Of a stretch of 64,000 nt of DNA, positions 1 to 9,009 are shown one piece after another (within the stretch, counting starts at the first letter, position 1; each line of letters begins with the position of its first letter). Position numbers and translations under genes: made by a program. The notes beneath the pieces were generated by a model that was given only the letters and a program-made list of their open reading frames with translations, searched no databases and was not told where the DNA came from. The stretch covers positions 1-64,000 of the forward strand of contig JANRJC010000012.1 in NCBI GenBank assembly GCA_033764335.1, read 5' to 3'. The stretch comes from JAGQVA01 sp033764335 (GTDB lineage: Bacteria > Bacteroidota > Bacteroidia > J057).

Positions 1-1
1 T

Positions 2-475
2 GTTTTAAAGGTTGATAACACTTTCCATACCTATTTTAAAGCAGAAAAAGTAGCAGTTTCGGATTTGAAGCACCCGACAAATTTTCCTTCGCTCCTTTCC
101 GACTATTTTATCAATAAAATCTGGTTGTTAGAAGAAGAAAACCCTCATGAAAAAGAAGAGCCGACGGCTCACCAACTGACCTTCCAAAACCTGCTGTTTG
201 CCCAAGATACTACTTACCTCACAACGCCTTACTATGCTCTCACGAGGCTAAAGTTTTCGTTAAATTTTTTCCAAATAAAAGAAGCCCGGGATCTGGATGA
301 TCAATTCGAAATAGGGGGATGGAATTATTTCGTTTGGGAGGATTATATCGTACTTACGATTCGGAATTTGGATCGAATCGAAGACAGTATGTATTATTTT
401 TCCCTTTTCAGTGAAAAGGAGGTGGTTTTAAAAGGCTCGCAGGGTGCAGTGATTTCGCTACGCTTGATGGAGTGA
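2..475 (+). CDS. C-terminal part of an unknown protein, cut by the window edge
   Basis: The reading frame is open from the first bases of the window to a TGA at 473-475, so the true start lies outside and about 157 residues are visible. The first possible start inside the window (TTG at 65) is unlikely to be real. The product is rich in aromatic and acidic residues (for example GGWNYFVWEDY) with no signal peptide or membrane segment in the visible part. I do not recognise the family. Its stop falls just where an RHS-type remnant begins in another frame, so its last residues may come from a recombination joint rather than the original C-terminus. Confidence 0.5.
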   Translation, partial: VLKVDNTFHTYFKAEKVAVSDLKHPTNFPSLLSDYFINKIWLLEEENPHEKEEPTAHQLTFQNLLFAQDTTYLTTPYYALTRLKFSLNFFQIKEARDLDDQFEIGGWNYFVWEDYIVLTIRNLDRIEDSMYYFSLFSEKEVVLKGSQGAVISLRLME

Positions 476-875
476 CTTGTTCTCGGACAACCCCGGCCAC
501 GAAACCGAATACACCACCCTGAGCGAACACCGTTACGACGTACTGGGTCAAATGATCGGCAAAAACCTCGGCTACGAGTCGGGCAGCCAGTTTTTGCAAA
601 TCGGCGACTATCAATACAACATCCGGGGGTGGTTAAGCAAATTTAACCAACCTTCGACGGCGACACCGGGCGGCACGTATCGCGACCTCCTTGCCTTTGA
701 GTTGCACTACAACACCGGCGCGTCCGCGATTGTCAGCGGCACACCGAACCTCTTTAACGGCAACATCAGCGCGATGGCTTGGCAGGTCCTCGGCGAAGGC
801 AAAGAAATCTGCGCTTTTGCCTTCACCTACGATCCGATGAATCGGCTCACGAGCGTGAAGTCCGAGGGGGAAGGC
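468..875 (+). pseudogene. RHS/YD-repeat protein remnant
   Basis: About 130 residues read as a typical Bacteroidota RHS-type fragment: YDVLGQMIGKNLG, then YQYNIRGWLSKFNQ, NGNISAMAW and FTYDPMNRLTSVKS, all hallmarks of YD-repeat proteins. The frame is stopped just upstream at 465-467 and there is no credible start, and past about 875 it runs into sequence that encodes a different remnant on the opposite strand. Complete RHS proteins have more than a thousand residues, so only an internal piece is left. The fragment looks more GC-rich than its flanks, which suggests acquisition or recombination. Whether an intact RHS gene exists elsewhere cannot be seen here. Confidence 0.75.
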
Positions 876-1140
876 GTTTCTTTTACCTCAAAAGCTTTTT
901 GCCGGTTTAAAATAAAATCTATTTCCGCAGCGCTTCCACGCTGATAATATTGTACCTCTCCCAAGCGGGAAAGCTGATTCGCAATCGCATTTTCAAAAAC
1001 CTCGCCGCTGCTTACCTGCCCCATTATCTACAAATACCGCAATGCTGTGGATTTTCCTACCCGCCGCATGCCGGTGATTACCGTTATTTGTTTTGCAGAA
1101 GGTGGTCTTCAAGGGGGTCGTAACCGGATTTTTCAACTTT
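876..1140 (-). pseudogene. Decayed AAA-type ATPase with DUF4143 domain
   Basis: Reading the minus strand gives three pieces of one protein type: KVEKSGYDPLEDHLLQNK (near 1085-1140), then QITVITGMRRVGKSTALRYL with a Walker A motif (1031-1087), then GEVFENAIANQLSRLG and AEIDFILNRQKAFEVKE, typical of the nuclease-like DUF4143 end. A frameshift near 1085 separates the first two, and an in-frame TAG at 1028-1030 separates the second and third. The middle of the ATPase domain is missing, so the gene has an internal deletion plus two inactivating lesions. Family members are normally about 380-400 residues. It abuts the RHS remnant tail to tail, marking a scarred site. Confidence 0.7.
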
Positions 1141-2164
1141 TTATACTCGGCAAATCCTGCCAGTGTTTTATTCCTTTTCCAAAATGCAACCAAACCACAC
1201 TGCGGGGGTAATAGCCTCCTTGGGGCATGGTGGTTGGCAATTGAGGGTAGATTTCCCTGCGTCTTTTTCGCCAGTGAGGAATTTTACGGAAAAACGCCCA
1301 ATGGGCCTGAATAATTGCGCCGATCGTTCCCCAATCCCAACGCAAAAGCGACCGAAAACCCCAAACACCGTCCAATACTAACCTTACCAACATCCGAAAA
1401 AATACCTGCCCTTGCGGCAGGTTTCGGTACATACAGGCAAGGCTGTTGCGCACGTTGAGGAAAGTTTTGTGCGGGTTACTTTTCGGAAGAGCACCGCCGC
1501 CCACGTGATAAACTACACTTTGGGGTTGGTACATTATTTTGTAGCCGTAATTTTTGGCGCGCCAGCAAAAATCTATTTCCTCCATGTGGGCAAAAAACTC
1601 CCCTTCAAACAAACCGATTTCCTCCACCACACGCTTGCGCACGAGGCAACAGGCGCCGGTGGCCCAGAAAATTTCCAGCGGGGCATCGTATTGACCCGAG
1701 TCTTTTTCGGCTATATCAAATAGCCGTCCCCGGCAAAAAGGATAAGCAAAAAAATCTATAAACCCGCCGGCGGCGCCTGCATATTCAAAACTTTCCCGGT
1801 CGTGGATGGCCCTGATTTTGGGTTGTACCGCGGCTATGGCGGGGTCGGCGTCTGCCATTTCCACCAGCGGCCCCAGCCAGTCGGGATCCACCTCTACATC
1901 ACTATTGAGCAATACGAGGTAGGGTGTATGTACAAAAGGCAGAGAAAGATTGTAACCACCGGCAAAACCATAATTAGAGTCAAGCACTTCGACTCGTACC
2001 GAAGGAAAATTTTTGTGAAGAAAGGTTACACTATCATCTGTGGAAGCATTGTCCACGACGAGGATTTCCATTTTTTCATAAGAGGACGCAACAACCGAAG
2101 GGAGAAATTTTTCCAGCCAGCTTTTTCCGTTCCAATTAAGGATCACAACCGTTACAGGCGTCAT
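1133..2164 (-). CDS. Family 2 glycosyltransferase
   Basis: A 343-residue GT-A fold glycosyltransferase that probably transfers a sugar from a nucleotide sugar during surface polysaccharide synthesis, at the cytoplasmic face of the membrane. The N-terminus has the GT2 pattern VTVVILNWNG, VDNASTDDS and the metal-binding LLNSDVEVD; the acceptor side shows MEEIDFCWRA, as in WbbL/rhamnosyltransferase-like members. I chose the ATG at 2162-2164 because the frame starts directly with the domain there and it lies 4 nt after the ybaB stop; the longer frame from 2239 would overlap ybaB. The C-terminal region is basic and aromatic and could touch the membrane. The acceptor is unknown. Its 3' end overlaps the ATPase remnant by a few bases. 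Confidence 0.88.
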   Translation of the reverse strand: MTPVTVVILNWNGKSWLEKFLPSVVASSYEKMEILVVDNASTDDSVTFLHKNFPSVRVEVLDSNYGFAGGYNLSLPFVHTPYLVLLNSDVEVDPDWLGPLVEMADADPAIAAVQPKIRAIHDRESFEYAGAAGGFIDFFAYPFCRGRLFDIAEKDSGQYDAPLEIFWATGACCLVRKRVVEEIGLFEGEFFAHMEEIDFCWRAKNYGYKIMYQPQSVVYHVGGGALPKSNPHKTFLNVRNSLACMYRNLPQGQVFFRMLVRLVLDGVWGFRSLLRWDWGTIGAIIQAHWAFFRKIPHWRKRRREIYPQLPTTMPQGGYYPRSVVWLHFGKGIKHWQDLPSIKS

Positions 2165-2168
2165 GTTA

Positions 2169-2507
2169 TCAGGAGATACCGAATCGTCCAAGGTCAAATC
2201 CGGGGATATTAGGCAAAATGCCTTTGGTTGCGCCTTCAAGCTCTTCGCGTCCGCGAATTTCGGCCATATCCAGCGCTTTGTTGACCGCTGCCGTAATCAG
2301 ATCTGCCATGATTTCCGGATCGTCTTTGTCTATGATATCGGGATCAATGGTAATTTTCATGATTTTACGATTGCCATTTGCTACTACCCGCACCATGCCG
2401 CCACCCGATTCCGACTCGACGGTGATGTCCTCCAACTGGTTTTTCACTTCCTTCAGGCGATTTTGCATCTCCTGAATTTTGCCCATCATATCAGATAAAT
2501 TGAACAT
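2169..2507 (-). CDS. ybaB: YbaB/EbfC nucleoid-associated protein
   Basis: A 112-residue protein of the YbaB/EbfC family, which forms dimers, binds DNA and contributes to nucleoid organisation. It has the family's signature: an N-terminal helical stretch MMGKIQEMQNRLKEVKNQLE, then VRVVANGNRKIMKITIDP and a DLITAAVNKAL helix. The length is normal for the family. It is followed 4 nt later by the glycosyltransferase, so the two are probably cotranscribed. In many genomes ybaB sits with dnaX and recR; that linkage is absent here. A TAnnTTTG-type -7 element lies about 22 nt upstream of the start. Confidence 0.93.
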   Translation of the reverse strand: MFNLSDMMGKIQEMQNRLKEVKNQLEDITVESESGGGMVRVVANGNRKIMKITIDPDIIDKDDPEIMADLITAAVNKALDMAEIRGREELEGATKGILPNIPGFDLGRFGIS

Positions 2508-2529
2508 TGTTCTTCTTTTTGCATTTATA

Positions 2530-2537
2530 CAAAATTA
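2530..2537 (-). promoter_or_regulatory. Candidate Bacteroidota -7 element for ybaB
   Basis: On the minus strand the bases read TAATTTTG, an exact match to the Bacteroidota TAnnTTTG -7 consensus, about 22 nt before the ybaB ATG. No clear TTTG element is visible at the -33 distance, so this is a single-box assignment. Confidence 0.4.
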
Positions 2538-2596
2538 GGGAAATAAAAGCAGGGAATAAAAAAAATTCACAATGATCTGATTGTGAAAAACCTTCG

Positions 2597-3532
2597 CTAA
2601 ATAAGCCCGGCTAATTTTTCCGAAAAGCTATCTCCCTCCTGCGGCGGGCGTTTCCACCGCCGGTGAGACCACAGCCAGCAGGCGGGGTTGTCCTGAATCA
2701 TTTCTTCGAGTTTTTCGACCTGCATATCCGTAAAACGCTGAATGTTTTCAGGGGATTCTGGCAGAAAATCTTCGACTGGCAGCCGTATCAATTCCAGCGA
2801 ATAACGCCCCCGACCGATTTTCCGAACATCCGCCACATAAACCTGTACCCCCGTGCGCAAGGCAATCTTTGAAATGCTGGTGTACCATGCCGTAGGAACG
2901 CCAAAAAACGAAGTATAATAATACTGCTGTCCCCACCGCGGCGTCTGATCGGTGATAAAGCCAATCATACACACCTCACGAAGATAAGCAACCGACCGCG
3001 ACATTGCCTTGCGCATGGGGATCATTTGAATCCCCCGGCGTGTCCGCATGGTCATCATTAATTCGTCGAAAATTTTATTGGAAAAGGGATTGTAAACCCC
3101 ATAGGTCGGAAATAATTTTCCCACCATCAGATCTACTCGTGAAGTCAGCCACTCGTTGTTGCCATAGTGGGTTCCTATCACCAATACTCCTTTTCCCGAT
3201 TCCTGGATTTTTTCGGGTAATCCCGTATTTTTTAACACGACTCTTTCGGCCAGTTCCTGATCTGACATCCGAAATGCCTTCAGCGTTTCTATGATCAGAT
3301 CACAAAGATGGTGGTAATACTGCCGGGAGATGGTTTTTATTTCCGCTTCGGTTTTATGTGGGAAAACCTTTTTTAGGTTTTCCCTGACAATTTTTTTCCG
3401 ATAACGGATTACATAAAAAATCACCACAAACAAAAGATCACTAAACAGGAACAATACCGGCCAGGGAAACAAACCCAGTGTTTTTATTATCCCCAGCCAC
3501 CATTTATACAGCATTCGCCTACCCCACCCCAT
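2597..3532 (-). CDS. Lysophospholipid/lipid A acyltransferase (LpxL/HtrB family)
   Basis: A 311-residue membrane-associated acyltransferase of the LpxL/HtrB family, which adds a secondary acyl chain to lipid A precursors or related lipids. The catalytic HX4D/E-type motif appears as GTHYGNNEW near residue 123, and the following FITDQTPRWG and GVPTAWYTSISKIALRTG segments match the family's substrate-binding region. A hydrophobic segment near residues 10-40 would anchor it to the inner membrane. The ATG at 3530-3532 begins 2 nt after the upstream GWxTD gene's stop, indicating coupling; the ATG six codons further in is also possible. Substrate specificity cannot be read from the sequence. Confidence 0.85.
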   Translation of the reverse strand: MGWGRRMLYKWWLGIIKTLGLFPWPVLFLFSDLLFVVIFYVIRYRKKIVRENLKKVFPHKTEAEIKTISRQYYHHLCDLIIETLKAFRMSDQELAERVVLKNTGLPEKIQESGKGVLVIGTHYGNNEWLTSRVDLMVGKLFPTYGVYNPFSNKIFDELMMTMRTRRGIQMIPMRKAMSRSVAYLREVCMIGFITDQTPRWGQQYYYTSFFGVPTAWYTSISKIALRTGVQVYVADVRKIGRGRYSLELIRLPVEDFLPESPENIQRFTDMQVEKLEEMIQDNPACWLWSHRRWKRPPQEGDSFSEKLAGLI

Positions 3533-3534
3533 GT

Positions 3535-5004
3535 TTAGTCGTTGGGATTTAACTTGGTGTTAAAGGGATTTTGCAGCGACTCATTCCGCTCAAAATCAAT
3601 CGTTCCCGGTACCAGGCCTTTGTTTTGCAACTGCTCTTTCCATCTCGGATTGGAGATTTCTCCGTATTTGGTGGAATGAAGGAGAAGGTATTCATTTGAA
3701 GCGAGATCGGAATCGTAGAAGATGAAAATCACATTGTTTTGTGCCCCCAGACGATCATAGCGCCAGATTTCGTAGGGAATAATGGCTGATTCGCCGGGAT
3801 AACGTTCAATATCACTGGGGATACCATATTTAATAAACACCCTTCCGCGATCCGTTTGCCAGCCTTCCCGGAAAGAAGATTTAAACTGCTGGTTTACATA
3901 ATCCAAGGCTGCAAGATGCCCATTCCACAACGCGAGGATTTTTTGGCGGGGATTAGTTTTGCGTTTTTCAAAAAATGTATAGAGGAAGTTTTTTTTCTGC
4001 TCCGGGCTTTCCAACGCTCGGGCAAAATTATATTCCTGCTCAGTACTGATATAGGAAAGCGTTCGGAGGTAATAATCAAGTTGTTCTTCCGAATAATCAT
4101 TAAAAATATCCGTTTCGCTAGTAACAGCGAGGTTATCATATTCGGTTTCCACACGGGAGTTATAGACAAAAAACTTTTTGCGATAGGTGGCTACCGGCAA
4201 CCCTTTGTAATTAAGGACTTCGACCTGAAGATAGTAAGTATTGGATTTTAGGCTTCGGATGTCAAATTTTTCCCGGAAAGCATTTCTCTGCGGTCGGGGC
4301 GGCCGGGCTTGGGTTTGTTCGTAGGCATATAGAATATTATCTCCCTGCCAGAAGCGCGAACGCACGGTAAAATTCTGATCAAGGACATCATCGGTGTTGT
4401 AAATTTCCTGATAAAAAACCAGGGAATCCTGATTAATGAATGCATCATTGGTAACCAGGGGAATGAGGTCATCGCGGGTTCTGCCAACGGTTCCTTTGCT
4501 ATCTTTTTCGTACGCAATCCATTTAATGTCGCTAAAGACAATTTGATTAGGAGAAAGGGCTTTAATTTCAAACTCATGGATGGCCATTATTTTCTGAGCA
4601 GCAGGAGCATAACGATCGTAGGCAATTGCCTGGAGTTTGTACATTCCCGGTTCAAGATCTACCTTTTGAAGATTAAATAAAGTCTTACGGCGCAACTCGG
4701 CAGTCGTATCCTTCAATCTTTCCTCGGGCTGAAACTGGAGGTTGTAATTATCGCCCATAACCGGGATACTGTCGCCGTTGTCTATCCTTTGGAGTAGCCA
4801 GTTGATATTTACGGAGACCTGATACAGACCGTCTTCATCCTTCTGGTACTCAAGGGTTGTCCCATCCACGGCAAAATAGAATTCTGCGATGGTTTTATTC
4901 ACCTGAAAATCGAAAAACCGACATACATCCAGATAAAACCCCACACTTTGTCCCCGGAGCATAAGCGGAAGAACCATCAAAAAAACCAGTCCAATTTTTT
5001 TCAT
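3535..5004 (-). CDS. GWxTD domain-containing secreted protein
   Basis: A 489-residue exported protein of the GWxTD family, found widely in Bacteroidota and of unknown function. Residues 1-19 form a Sec signal peptide (KK, hydrophobic core, then RGQS). The C-terminal third carries the namesake motif REGWQTDRGRVFIKYG followed by the conserved PYEIWRY and VIFIFYDSD strands. The rest is predicted to be beta-rich. It lies 2 nt upstream of the acyltransferase gene, so both are likely made from one message. The 108 nt before its ATG separate it from the divergent wbqC-like gene and must hold its promoter, but I see no clear TAnnTTTG element there. Confidence 0.87.
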   Translation of the reverse strand: MKKIGLVFLMVLPLMLRGQSVGFYLDVCRFFDFQVNKTIAEFYFAVDGTTLEYQKDEDGLYQVSVNINWLLQRIDNGDSIPVMGDNYNLQFQPEERLKDTTAELRRKTLFNLQKVDLEPGMYKLQAIAYDRYAPAAQKIMAIHEFEIKALSPNQIVFSDIKWIAYEKDSKGTVGRTRDDLIPLVTNDAFINQDSLVFYQEIYNTDDVLDQNFTVRSRFWQGDNILYAYEQTQARPPRPQRNAFREKFDIRSLKSNTYYLQVEVLNYKGLPVATYRKKFFVYNSRVETEYDNLAVTSETDIFNDYSEEQLDYYLRTLSYISTEQEYNFARALESPEQKKNFLYTFFEKRKTNPRQKILALWNGHLAALDYVNQQFKSSFREGWQTDRGRVFIKYGIPSDIERYPGESAIIPYEIWRYDRLGAQNNVIFIFYDSDLASNEYLLLHSTKYGEISNPRWKEQLQNKGLVPGTIDFERNESLQNPFNTKLNPND

Positions 5005-5142
5005 AATCGGGTATTTGGGTAATACAGCTTAATTTAGCCGTCGGTAAAGGCAAAAACAACTTCAGCGAACCGTTTCAATTACACGGAATCCGCTGAGGAC
5101 CAAATCAAATCCTTGCCGAAATTACGAAACTCTGCGCTGAAA

Positions 5143-5760
5143 ATGAATATTTACCCGATTGCTTATTTTCCCCCCATTCCCTGGTTTGCCGCCGCTATAC
5201 AGGAAGAAAGTGTCGTTATTGAAGTGTGTCAACATTTTCGCAAACAACAATATACAAACCGGGCCTTTATACGAGTAGCCAACCGTACATTACCGCTTAC
5301 CATCCCGGTTGAAAGACGGGGGGACAAAGTGCCCATTCTCCTAAAAAAAGTATCACAAGCAGAACCCTGGGCCGGCAATCACTGGCGCACATTGGTAAAT
5401 GCCTATAAAAATGCTCCTTATTTTGAGTTTTACGCTGACCAGATGGAAGGCTTTTTTCAGCAGGATTTTCACAGCCTGATGGAAGTTTTGGAAAAATCAT
5501 TAATGCTCTCCGAAGAGATGTTGGGGCTACAACTGAATCGTCGTTTTTCGGAGGAGTATTTTCCCTCCGGCCACTATGATCAGGATTTTCGTCGGGGTTT
5601 TGATCCTTCCTTACAGAAACTGCCTGAGTGGTTTATCGGGACTCCCTATACCCAGGTATTTGAAGGTTTTGTTCCGGGTCTTTCTATCCTCGATTTGATT
5701 TTGAACAAAGGGCCGGAAAGTCGCCTTTTTCTGCGAGAATCCTACAGAAGAAGAGACTAA
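5143..5760 (+). CDS. WbqC family protein
   Basis: A 205-residue protein of the WbqC-like family, often found in polysaccharide or glycan gene clusters; the biochemical role is not established. Visible family features are the N-terminal YPIAYFPPIPWFAA, the central FRKQQYTNRAFIRVANRTLPLTIP (split here only by length), and WRTLVNAYKNAPYFEFYAD. I chose the ATG at 5143 since family members begin with this short strand; a TTG ten codons upstream is less likely. The gene is divergent from the GWxTD gene and is followed 51 nt later by ribBA on the same strand, which has its own -7 element. Confidence 0.85.
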   Translation: MNIYPIAYFPPIPWFAAAIQEESVVIEVCQHFRKQQYTNRAFIRVANRTLPLTIPVERRGDKVPILLKKVSQAEPWAGNHWRTLVNAYKNAPYFEFYADQMEGFFQQDFHSLMEVLEKSLMLSEEMLGLQLNRRFSEEYFPSGHYDQDFRRGFDPSLQKLPEWFIGTPYTQVFEGFVPGLSILDLILNKGPESRLFLRESYRRRD

Positions 5761-5785
5761 AAAACCATTACCGATGCGAAATCGT

Positions 5786-5793
5786 TATCTTTG
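5786..5793 (+). promoter_or_regulatory. Candidate -7 promoter element for ribBA
   Basis: TATCTTTG matches the Bacteroidota TAnnTTTG -7 consensus exactly and lies 18 nt before the ribBA ATG, giving a very short leader. A -33 TTTG is not evident. No FMN riboswitch can fit in the 51-nt gap between the genes. Confidence 0.5.
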
Positions 5794-5811
5794 TATTTTA
5801 ATTGAAATTTT

Positions 5812-7056
5812 ATGCACAAAATCAAAATAGATTCCATCTCCGCAGCCATAGAAGACATCCGCATAGGGAAAATGGTTATTGTCGTTGACGATGAAGACCG
5901 CGAAAATGAAGGGGATTTTGTTATAGCCGCCCGGTTTGTCACCCCCGAAGTCATTAATTTTATGGCTACTCATGGACGCGGACTGATCTGCGCTCCCCTG
6001 ACCGAAGAGCGATGTGAACAACTCGGGCTGGATATGATGGTAGGTAAAAATACCGAAGCCTATAAAACGGCCTTTACCGTTTCGGTTGACTACTTAAAAG
6101 ATGGCTGTACGACCGGCATATCGGCGAGTGACCGTGCCCGCACGGTGAAAGCGCTGATTGACAACAGCACCCATCCGGAAGACTTTGCCCGGCCCGGGCA
6201 TATATTCCCCCTCAAAGCCAAAAACGGGGGTGTGCTGCGCCGTACGGGCCATACCGAGGCCTCCATTGATCTGGCCCGGCTAGCCGGACTGGAACCCGCC
6301 GCCGTCATCGTTGAAATTATGAAAGAAGACGGTTCGATGGCACGGCTGCCTGACCTTCGGCTTGTAGCCGATCGCTTTGGAATGAAACTCATTACCATTG
6401 AAGACCTGATCACTTATCGCCTTCAGCATGAATCTCTTATCCAACGCGAAATATCGGTACAAATGCCGACGAAGTTTGGCGACTTTGAGCTTACTGCTTA
6501 TCGGCAGATCAATACGGATGAAATTCATCTCGCTCTCACTAAAGGCTCCTGGGATAAAGACGACGCCGTACTTACCCGTGTGCACTCCTCCTGCATTACC
6601 GGAGATATATTTGGCTCATGCCGCTGTGACTGTGGCCCGCAGTTGAGTCGTGCCCTTGAAATGGTCGAAAAGGAAGGAAAAGGTGTCGTACTTTATATGC
6701 AACAGGAAGGGCGGGGAATTGGCATCCTTAACAAACTCAAAGCCTACAAACTTCAGGAAGAAGGAAGAGATACCGTAGAGGCAAATCTTGAATTAGGGTT
6801 TAAAATGGATGAACGCGACTACGGTGTGGGTGCGCAAATCCTGCGCGATCTCGGCATAAGAAAAATGCGGCTCATGACCAATAACCCCACCAAACGAGCC
6901 GGCCTGATTGGTTATGGCCTTGAAATCGTGGAAAATGTACCCATTGAAATTACGCCAAACCCCCACAATGAAAAATATCTGATGACCAAAAAACTCAAAA
7001 TGGGCCATAACATTCTTCGGGATATAGCCACCCTGGCAAACGGTGAAAAATCCTGA
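5812..7056 (+). CDS. ribBA: Bifunctional DHBP synthase / GTP cyclohydrolase II (RibBA)
   Basis: A 414-residue fusion catalysing both entry reactions of riboflavin synthesis: ribulose 5-phosphate to 3,4-dihydroxy-2-butanone 4-phosphate, and GTP to the 2,5-diamino-pyrimidinone phosphate. The N-terminal half has the DHBP synthase acidic loop DDEDRENEGDFV (about residues 26-37) and HTEASIDLARLAG. The C-terminal half has the zinc ligands of GTP cyclohydrolase II in SSCITGD and SCRCDCG, followed by QQEGRGIG. All key residues are present and the length is normal, so both activities are expected. The ATG follows a good -7 element; the gene ends 3 nt before the convergent response regulator gene. Confidence 0.97.
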   Translation: MHKIKIDSISAAIEDIRIGKMVIVVDDEDRENEGDFVIAARFVTPEVINFMATHGRGLICAPLTEERCEQLGLDMMVGKNTEAYKTAFTVSVDYLKDGCTTGISASDRARTVKALIDNSTHPEDFARPGHIFPLKAKNGGVLRRTGHTEASIDLARLAGLEPAAVIVEIMKEDGSMARLPDLRLVADRFGMKLITIEDLITYRLQHESLIQREISVQMPTKFGDFELTAYRQINTDEIHLALTKGSWDKDDAVLTRVHSSCITGDIFGSCRCDCGPQLSRALEMVEKEGKGVVLYMQQEGRGIGILNKLKAYKLQEEGRDTVEANLELGFKMDERDYGVGAQILRDLGIRKMRLMTNNPTKRAGLIGYGLEIVENVPIEITPNPHNEKYLMTKKLKMGHNILRDIATLANGEKS

Positions 7057-7059
7057 TTT

Positions 7060-7806
7060 CTACTCGCGGAGCAGGTTTTTTTGGTTCAAAGCTTTGAGTA
7101 CTTCGGATCGGTAGTTTCTGCCAATGGGGATCTCCGTCTTGCCAATTTCCACACAGGGATTACAATAAGCGTCCACCTTGTCCATTGCAATGATGTACGA
7201 ACGATGGATTCGCATAAACTTATCTTCCGGAAGTTTCTCCTCCATATAACTAATCCGCTGATAGGCTGTTACCATCCGATCTTTGGTGCGGACACGAATA
7301 TAATCCTTAAGGCTTTCGATATAAAGAATATCTTTCAACAGCACTTTAATCATCTTTTTATCTGCTTTCAGATAGATAAAGGCATCGCTGTAATTACCCG
7401 TTTCAGATTCCGGGTAAATATTATTCACCGGAAGGGATGGTTCGAGGTGCCCGCCGACCTGATAAACTTTGGTAACGGCCCTCAAAAACCGGTCAAAAGA
7501 AATGGGTTTCAGGAGGTAATCAACAACGTCCAGTTCATATCCCTGAAGGGCATAATCCCGGTAAGCGGTAGTAAAAATGACACGGGGCGGGTGACTGATA
7601 TTTTTCAACAAATCAATCCCGGTAAGCCGGGGCATCTGGATGTCCAGGAAAAGTAAGTCCACTTTTTCCCGGTTAAGCAGGTTAAAGGCTTCAATGGCAT
7701 TTTCTACCCTTGCCACCAGCTCCATATCTTCGATTTTTTCGATATAGGCCTCCAGCACATCGAGTGCGAGCGGTTCGTCGTCAACGATTACACAGCGGAT
7801 TTTCAT
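7060..7806 (-). CDS. LytTR-family response regulator
   Basis: A 248-residue DNA-binding response regulator. The receiver domain (residues 1-about 120) has the acidic pair DDE at 9-11, the phosphoacceptor Asp55 in LLFLDIQMP, the conserved TTA and Lys in LLKPISF. The LytTR DNA-binding domain (about 145-248) shows DILYIESLKDYIRV and MRIHRSYIIAMDKV. It is encoded 4 nt after the LytS-type kinase at 7811-8890, its probable partner. Targets are unknown. Such LytTR pairs in Bacteroidota often control surface or stress functions, but nothing here identifies the regulon. Confidence 0.95.
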   Translation of the reverse strand: MKIRCVIVDDEPLALDVLEAYIEKIEDMELVARVENAIEAFNLLNREKVDLLFLDIQMPRLTGIDLLKNISHPPRVIFTTAYRDYALQGYELDVVDYLLKPISFDRFLRAVTKVYQVGGHLEPSLPVNNIYPESETGNYSDAFIYLKADKKMIKVLLKDILYIESLKDYIRVRTKDRMVTAYQRISYMEEKLPEDKFMRIHRSYIIAMDKVDAYCNPCVEIGKTEIPIGRNYRSEVLKALNQKNLLRE

Positions 7807-7810
7807 AAGG

Positions 7811-8890
7811 CTATTCGAGAATAATTTTCAGTACAACCAAAAAAGTGCTCTCTTCATCGTAGATTTTCAGTTCGTGCCGGTCCGGATACAAAAGCTCCAG
7901 TCTTCTTTTTACATTTTGAAGCCCAATTCCCCCGGGATAGTTTTCCCGCGGATTTATGCGAATGCCCGGCTTGCCGTTTTCCACCTTAAAGGTCAGGTAT
8001 TCATTATTGACATTTAGATTTGCGGTAATCCATTTATCGTCGGTTTCATCGCTGGCACCGTGTTTAAAGCCATTTTCGATAAAAGGCAGTAACAACATCG
8101 GCGCAATCTGGGTACCGGAAATATTGCCCGTTACATCAAAAAATATGTCCAGATTATTTCCATAGCGGATTTTTTCCAGGGCGATATAATTGTGTATGCT
8201 GTCAATCTCCCGTGCCAGCGGCACTTTAGGCGCACTGGCGTCATAGAGCATATAGTTTACCAGGCCGGAGAGCCGCAGCACCACCTCCGGCGCATGGTCT
8301 GATTTTTTCAGGCTCAGTGCATAAAGGTTGTTGAGTGTATTAAAAAGAAAATGTGGGTGAATCTGCGATTTGAGAAATTTCAATTCGGCCTCCAGTTTTT
8401 CCCGTACCAACTCCCTCGCTTTCTGTTGATCGTTGTACCAGTACTTAGTGATTTTTATGGCAGAGGTAAATATCAATACGTATGTAATCTGAAGCACCGT
8501 CCGAATAATTTTATACCCGTGCATAAAAGGCTCCAGTTCTGTAAGGGCAAAATCGGGGTATTTTACGGGATAAATAATGTAGTAAATGATCGCCCGTTGC
8601 AATAAACCCGCGAGCAACATCAGAGCCATGATCAAAAAAACAAAAGTCCAGTATTTCCGGGTAAGCAAAAACCGGGGGATAAGAATATATAAAGCCGGGT
8701 AAACCGCCGCCAGCTTTAGCGGTAACATGATCAGTTGGTCAAGAAATGCCTCGGTAAACTCATCCTGCCCTCCGGCATTCACTACGGCAAAAAAACTCAC
8801 ATAACTCAACCAGAAGATTACGTGAATCAGCAGCCGGTTTTGAAAGATCGGAATCTTCAGCAACGGATGGGTGGAAAGATCATTGCTCAT
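7811..8890 (-). CDS. LytS/YehU-type sensor histidine kinase
   Basis: A 359-residue inner-membrane sensor kinase. Four hydrophobic segments (roughly residues 20-40, 52-73, 81-107 and 128-148) precede a short coiled region and a His_kinase domain with IHPHFLFNTLNNLY (phosphoacceptor His near 178-180) and the ATPase N-box LLPFIENGFKHG, then GGIGLQNVKRRLE. No PAS or periplasmic sensor domain is visible, so the signal is likely sensed within the membrane. It is the first gene of a two-gene operon with the LytTR regulator. The region upstream (8891-9009) shows no convincing promoter for this strand. Confidence 0.94.
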   Translation of the reverse strand: MSNDLSTHPLLKIPIFQNRLLIHVIFWLSYVSFFAVVNAGGQDEFTEAFLDQLIMLPLKLAAVYPALYILIPRFLLTRKYWTFVFLIMALMLLAGLLQRAIIYYIIYPVKYPDFALTELEPFMHGYKIIRTVLQITYVLIFTSAIKITKYWYNDQQKARELVREKLEAELKFLKSQIHPHFLFNTLNNLYALSLKKSDHAPEVVLRLSGLVNYMLYDASAPKVPLAREIDSIHNYIALEKIRYGNNLDIFFDVTGNISGTQIAPMLLLPFIENGFKHGASDETDDKWITANLNVNNEYLTFKVENGKPGIRINPRENYPGGIGLQNVKRRLELLYPDRHELKIYDEESTFLVVLKIILE

Positions 8891-9009
8891 TCAGCCAAAA
8901 TACCAAATATCCAATTCAAAAAATAACCGCTGCGACCTGCGTTCTCTGACCCTTGTTATTTTTTAGACCAAATGCACAAAATCAACGACGAAATACACAT
9001 TTACCGCGC

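Noticed and set aside
468..1140. Insertion sequence as the cause of the scarred site
   Set aside because: No transposase fragment or terminal inverted repeats could be found around the two remnants.
2163..2498. Long plus-strand frames opposite ybaB and the glycosyltransferase
   Set aside because: They mirror the codon pattern of real minus-strand genes and have no family features.
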